Assembly (NCBI GenBank): GCA_963682085.1 | Contig: OY821614.1 | Location: 1,364,001 to 1,428,000 of the forward strand | Length of the DNA: 64,000 nucleotides | Direction of reading: 5' to 3' | Origin: Thiodubiliella sp900128405 | GTDB lineage: Bacteria; Pseudomonadota; Gammaproteobacteria; PS1; Pseudothioglobaceae | In this document: one piece after another, positions 61,161-64,000 of the stretch | Numbering within the stretch: the stretch's first letter is position 1 | How the letters are laid out: the number at the start of each line of letters is the position of its first letter | Position numbers and translations under genes: made by a program | Notes under the pieces: generated by a model | Databases searched by the model: none | What the model was told of the DNA's origin: nothing | The model's input: only the letters and a program-made list of their open reading frames with translations

Positions 61161-61187
61161 AAAGCCTGTCCCGACAGGCTTTTTTTT
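61161..61187 (+). terminator. Terminator after tRNA-Gly
   Basis: AAAGCCTGTC pairs with GACAGGCTTT around a CC loop, then a T run. It lies between the Gly and Cys tRNAs, so tRNA-Cys depends on read-through or its own promoter. Confidence 0.85.
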
Positions 61188-61207
61188 ATTACCGCTTTTA
61201 CACCTTT

Positions 61208-61281
61208 GGCCGGATAGCAAAGCGGTTATGCAGGGGCCTGCAAAGCCTTACAGACCAGTTCGACTCTGGTTCCGGCCTCCA
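61208..61281 (+). tRNA. tRNA-Cys (anticodon GCA)
   Basis: A 74-base tRNA with acceptor GGCCGGA/TCCGGCC, anticodon loop CTGCAAA and encoded CCA. The anticodon stem has two G-T pairs. Confidence 0.95.
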
Positions 61282-61289
61282 AAATACAA

Positions 61290-61321
61290 TAAAAAGCCCG
61301 ACTATAAGTCGGGCTTTTTAT
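61290..61321. terminator. Bidirectional terminator between tRNA-Cys and argG
   Basis: AAAAAGCCCGACT and AGTCGGGCTTTTT pair around a three-base loop, with A and T runs. It can end both the tRNA-Cys and the argG transcripts. Confidence 0.92.
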
Positions 61322-61335
61322 TGAAAGAACGGTTA

Positions 61336-62544
61336 TTACAAAGACTTAAGGCGTAAACGCAATGCATTAAGCTTAATAAAACCCGCCGCATCTTTTTGAT
61401 CATAAGCGCCTTGGTCATCTTCAAAGGTAGCAATTTTCTCACTAAATAATGAATTATTAGATTGACGACCCACCACAATCACATTGCCTTTGTAAAATTT
61501 AAGACGCACAGCACCATTCACAACTGCTTGAGTTTGGTCAATTGCCGCCTGCAACATTTCACGCTCAGGTGCAAACCAAAAACCGTTGTAAACCATATTG
61601 GCATATTTAGGCATTAATTCATCTTTTAAATGTGCTGCTTCTCGGTCTAAAGTTAGGCTTTCCATGGCACGGTGTGCCTTTAACATCACTGTTCCCGCAG
61701 GTGTTTCGTAACAACCACGGGATTTCATACCGACAAAACGGTTTTCAACAATATCATCACGACCAATGCCATGTGCGCCTGCACGCTGGTTTAAATCTTC
61801 CATTACTGATGCGGGACTCATTGCCTGTCCGTTAATGGCGACAATATCGCCTTTTAAATAAGTGAGTTCTACATATTCAGCTTTATCAGGTGCATCTTCA
61901 GGTGATACTGTCCAGCGCCACATATCGTCTTCTGGTTCTGCCCAAGGGTCTTCTAAAATATCACCTTCATAAGAAATATGTAACAAATTTGCATCCATTG
62001 AATACGGAGATTTTTTATTTTGTTTTTGATAATCAATTTCAATGCCGTGTTTTTGTGCATAGTCCATCAACGACTCTCGTGAGGATAAATCCCACTCACG
62101 CCAAGGGGCAATTACTTGAATACCAGCATCTAATGCATAAGCATTCAGCTCAAAACGCACTTGGTCATTGCCCTTACCTGTGGCACCGTGACTAATGGCA
62201 TCGGCACCCACTTTGTTGGCAATTTCTACCAATCGTTTAGAAATTAATGGGCGTGCAATAGAAGTTCCAAGCAAATATTCGCCTTCATAAATAGCGTTAG
62301 CACGAAACATTGGGAAGACGAAATCACGGGCGAATTCTTCGCGTAAATCTTCGATGTAAATCTCTTCTACGCCTGCTGCCTTTGCTTTAGCGCGCGCTGG
62401 CTCTACTTCTTCACCTTGACCAATATCAGCAGTAAAAGTAACTACTTCGCACTGATAAGTGTCTTGCAACCATTTAACGATAATACTGGTATCTAATCCG
62501 CCAGAATAGGCAAGCACTACTTTATTTATTTTTGTTTTATTCAT
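61336..62544 (-). CDS. argG: Argininosuccinate synthase
   Basis: A 402-residue ATP-dependent ligase joining citrulline and aspartate in arginine synthesis. The N-type ATP pyrophosphatase loop is LAYSGGLDTS; SHGATGKGNDQVRFE and SPYSMDANLLHIS are conserved. It overlaps the end of the DUF2914 gene by four bases, so it is translated in one unit with it. Confidence 0.97.
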   Translation of the reverse strand: MNKTKINKVVLAYSGGLDTSIIVKWLQDTYQCEVVTFTADIGQGEEVEPARAKAKAAGVEEIYIEDLREEFARDFVFPMFRANAIYEGEYLLGTSIARPLISKRLVEIANKVGADAISHGATGKGNDQVRFELNAYALDAGIQVIAPWREWDLSSRESLMDYAQKHGIEIDYQKQNKKSPYSMDANLLHISYEGDILEDPWAEPEDDMWRWTVSPEDAPDKAEYVELTYLKGDIVAINGQAMSPASVMEDLNQRAGAHGIGRDDIVENRFVGMKSRGCYETPAGTVMLKAHRAMESLTLDREAAHLKDELMPKYANMVYNGFWFAPEREMLQAAIDQTQAVVNGAVRLKFYKGNVIVVGRQSNNSLFSEKIATFEDDQGAYDQKDAAGFIKLNALRLRLKSL

Positions 62545-62924
62545 TTGTTTTTATACTCGAATGTTTTTGTTAATAAAATTTGGTCATGCTGATTTAGCAC
62601 TTCAACCTTCCATCGCCCTGTCCATTTATGCCAAAGATTTTTACTGGAATAAACACGCCAACGATTACTTTTTGGATAGAATTTAACTTCTGCCATATTT
62701 TTACCCTTATAAACCCAACGATGTGTAATCATCTGCCCCTTAAGGTTTCTCAAATTGGTGTAAAAAAATATTTTTTTCGTGTTGTTATCAATTTCACTAA
62801 CCCTATTTTGTGGCATTCTATTAGCCACATTAAGTGCAAAGGTTGCCTGAGAAATATGCTCATGTGGCCATGCGGCGAATGCTGTGTTAATTAAAAACAA
62901 ACATCCCAATAATAAACGCTTCAT
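62541..62924 (-). CDS. DUF2914 family protein
   Basis: A 127-residue exported protein with a signal peptide (MKRLLLGCLFLINTAFA). The DUF2914 core is clear: IFFYTNLRNLKGQMITHRWVY, then RWRVYSSKNLW and WTGRWKVEVL. Function unknown. The ATG at 62924 has a GGTGG site and overlaps the upstream YcgN gene; its own stop overlaps argG. Confidence 0.88.
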   Translation of the reverse strand: MKRLLLGCLFLINTAFAAWPHEHISQATFALNVANRMPQNRVSEIDNNTKKIFFYTNLRNLKGQMITHRWVYKGKNMAEVKFYPKSNRWRVYSSKNLWHKWTGRWKVEVLNQHDQILLTKTFEYKNK

Positions 62925-63364
62925 TGTTCCACCCAAGTGATTACATGTTGATAAATTTCTTCTTGTGCTATTTTATCATCTCTAAAGGTGCGTCCACGCA
63001 CAGAAATTCCTGCCAAATGCACTGAATTTTTATCGCCACTAATTAGCGGATGCCACTCAAACAAGGGTTTACCCTCGTGCAATAATCGATAGGCACAAGT
63101 TGATGGCAACCAATTAAATTTATCGCCCCAATCAGGATAGATTGTCAAACAATCTGGTACCCAAGATTGACGCATTTCATAATGCGGACACTGGCAAGTT
63201 TCTTCATCAAGATAACGACAAGCAACATCTGTAAAATAAATTTCATTCGTGTCTTCATCTTCGATTTTATGCAAACAACAACGCCCGCAACTATCACACA
63301 ATGACTCCCATTGCGTTCGTGTCATTTCTTCAAGTGAATGCGTTTGCCAAAAGTTATCTGTCAT
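62921..63364 (-). CDS. YcgN-type cysteine-cluster protein
   Basis: A 147-residue UPF0260/YcgN protein. Cysteines in CDSCGRCC, then DVACRYLDEETCQCPHY and DCLTIYP likely bind a metal or Fe-S centre. Function unknown. It overlaps both neighbours (Sel1 gene upstream, DUF2914 gene downstream), so four genes form one packed unit ending in argG. Confidence 0.9.
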   Translation of the reverse strand: MTDNFWQTHSLEEMTRTQWESLCDSCGRCCLHKIEDEDTNEIYFTDVACRYLDEETCQCPHYEMRQSWVPDCLTIYPDWGDKFNWLPSTCAYRLLHEGKPLFEWHPLISGDKNSVHLAGISVRGRTFRDDKIAQEEIYQHVITWVEQ

Positions 63365-64000
63365 TGTTTTAAAACTTTTTGTGTTGCTGGTTTGTCTTGT
63401 GTGGCATTGCGCATCAATGCTTTTGTAGTGTTTTTGAGAGCTTTAGAATTCTCTGACAAGGATCGTGCAATTTCTTGCATATTTGGCACTTTATCAACAA
63501 TTGATTTTTTTGAATCATTCAGAATTGGGTGGGTGTGCCTACGGGCTAAACGAGATTGTGCCTTGCTAAATCCTTGTTCTGCTGACTTTTGATACATTAA
63601 TAATGCCTGCATAGGTTTTGCTGTACGCTCAAAAAAATCAGCCAAATAATATTGTGCTTCAGCATTAGATTGTATGGCTGCTTTTTCATACCAATACTGT
63701 GCTAATTTTAAGTTCTTATCAAAGCCCACTTTTTTTTCATACAACCGAGCCAAATTAAACTGTGCTGGAGAGGATCCCAACTTTGCCGCTCTTTCATACC
63801 AATATTGAGCATTTTTTATATTTTTTTCAAAATGGTATATTCTGGCTAATTTATATTGCGCATTTATAAAATCTTGTTGTGCTGCCTTTTCATACCAAAA
63901 TATTGCTTGATTCAAATTTTTTGGTATATTGATGCCGTTATAATAAAATTCAGCTAAATTAAACTGTGCAGTTGGATAACCAAGTTCGGCAACTTGTGAA
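63361..64000 (-). CDS. Sel1-repeat (TPR-like) protein, 5' end outside window
   Basis: The frame is open to the window edge, giving at least 212 residues. It contains five or more Sel1-like repeats of about 36 residues, each with YEKAA and AQYxLA (for example FWYEKAAQQDFINAQYKLARIY). The C-terminus is a non-repeat lysine-rich tail. Such proteins are scaffold or interaction proteins; the partner is unknown. The start and any signal peptide lie beyond 64000. Confidence 0.85.
   Translation of the reverse strand, partial: SQVAELGYPTAQFNLAEFYYNGINIPKNLNQAIFWYEKAAQQDFINAQYKLARIYHFEKNIKNAQYWYERAAKLGSSPAQFNLARLYEKKVGFDKNLKLAQYWYEKAAIQSNAEAQYYLADFFERTAKPMQALLMYQKSAEQGFSKAQSRLARRHTHPILNDSKKSIVDKVPNMQEIARSLSENSKALKNTTKALMRNATQDKPATQKVLKQ

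Noticed and set aside
61117..61356. 79-residue plus-strand frame
   Set aside because: It spans tRNA-Gly, tRNA-Cys and two terminators, so it cannot be a real gene.
1..64000. CRISPR array, prophage or replication origin
   Set aside because: No repeat-spacer array, no cas genes, no phage structural genes and no dnaA-box cluster or dnaA/gyr region seen by eye.

Overview
The window looks like a piece of the chromosome of a low-GC, sulfur-oxidising gammaproteobacterium. The best guess is the SUP05 / Candidatus Thioglobus / Bathymodiolus thiotrophic symbiont group. This is inferred from the AT-rich sequence, a soxB thiosulfohydrolase, diheme and monoheme c-type cytochromes, a TauE/SafE permease, meso-DAP peptidoglycan enzymes (MurE, Mpl), and gammaproteobacterial gene orders such as tig-clpP-clpX-lon and pabC-mltG-tmk-holB. 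Species cannot be fixed from the sequence alone.

Layout. 1-7.5 kb (minus strand): pabC-mltG (one fused reading frame), tmk, a two-gene insertion (PHP/AAA TrlF-like protein plus AlbA_2/GHKL protein), holB and the start of hemL. 7.5-11.6 kb (plus): two paralogous DUF1538 membrane proteins with a PII-like and a CBS protein, a DUF302-like membrane-anchored protein and a metallo-beta-lactamase-fold hydrolase. 11.6-16.3 kb: pepA, dsbC, rsmB, then about 0.8 kb of insertion-sequence debris flanked by a duplicated rsmB tail, then an unknown two-gene cassette. 16.3-25 kb: lon, hflX, clpX, clpP and tig, two cytochrome c genes and engB. 25-31 kb: an AddB-like nuclease, cca, mpl, a TauE/SafE permease and an intact MITE-like repeat. 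31-49.6 kb (minus): a complete str-S10-spc-alpha ribosomal supercluster (rpsL to rplQ, with rpsU and yqeY appended). 49.7-55.3 kb: a low-molecular-weight phosphatase, kdsD, and soxB with two membrane-protein genes. 55.4-60 kb: murE and murF, separated by about 1.9 kb of repeats, a small lipoprotein, a Fic protein and an orphan gene. 60-64 kb: a 96-bp tandem repeat, tRNA-Arg, pgsA, tRNA-Gly, tRNA-Cys, argG, a DUF2914 protein, a YcgN-type cysteine-cluster protein and a Sel1-repeat gene that runs off the window.

How it works together. Most genes are housekeeping: translation, protein quality control, cell-wall precursor synthesis, LPS Kdo synthesis and DNA replication. SoxB and the cytochromes point to periplasmic thiosulfate oxidation. 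The accessory content sits at breakpoints in normally continuous operons: TrlF-like/AlbA_2 between tmk and holB, the 113/51-residue cassette behind rsmB, and Fic between murE and murF. The last two lie beside dispersed repeats with GAG(A/G)CCTTTGCATA ends. The candidates most worth attention are the TrlF-like/AlbA_2 pair (possible defence module), the DUF1538 pair with PII and CBS partners (possible regulated cation antiporter), and the PabC-MltG fusion. Several transcription-unit-first genes appear leaderless.
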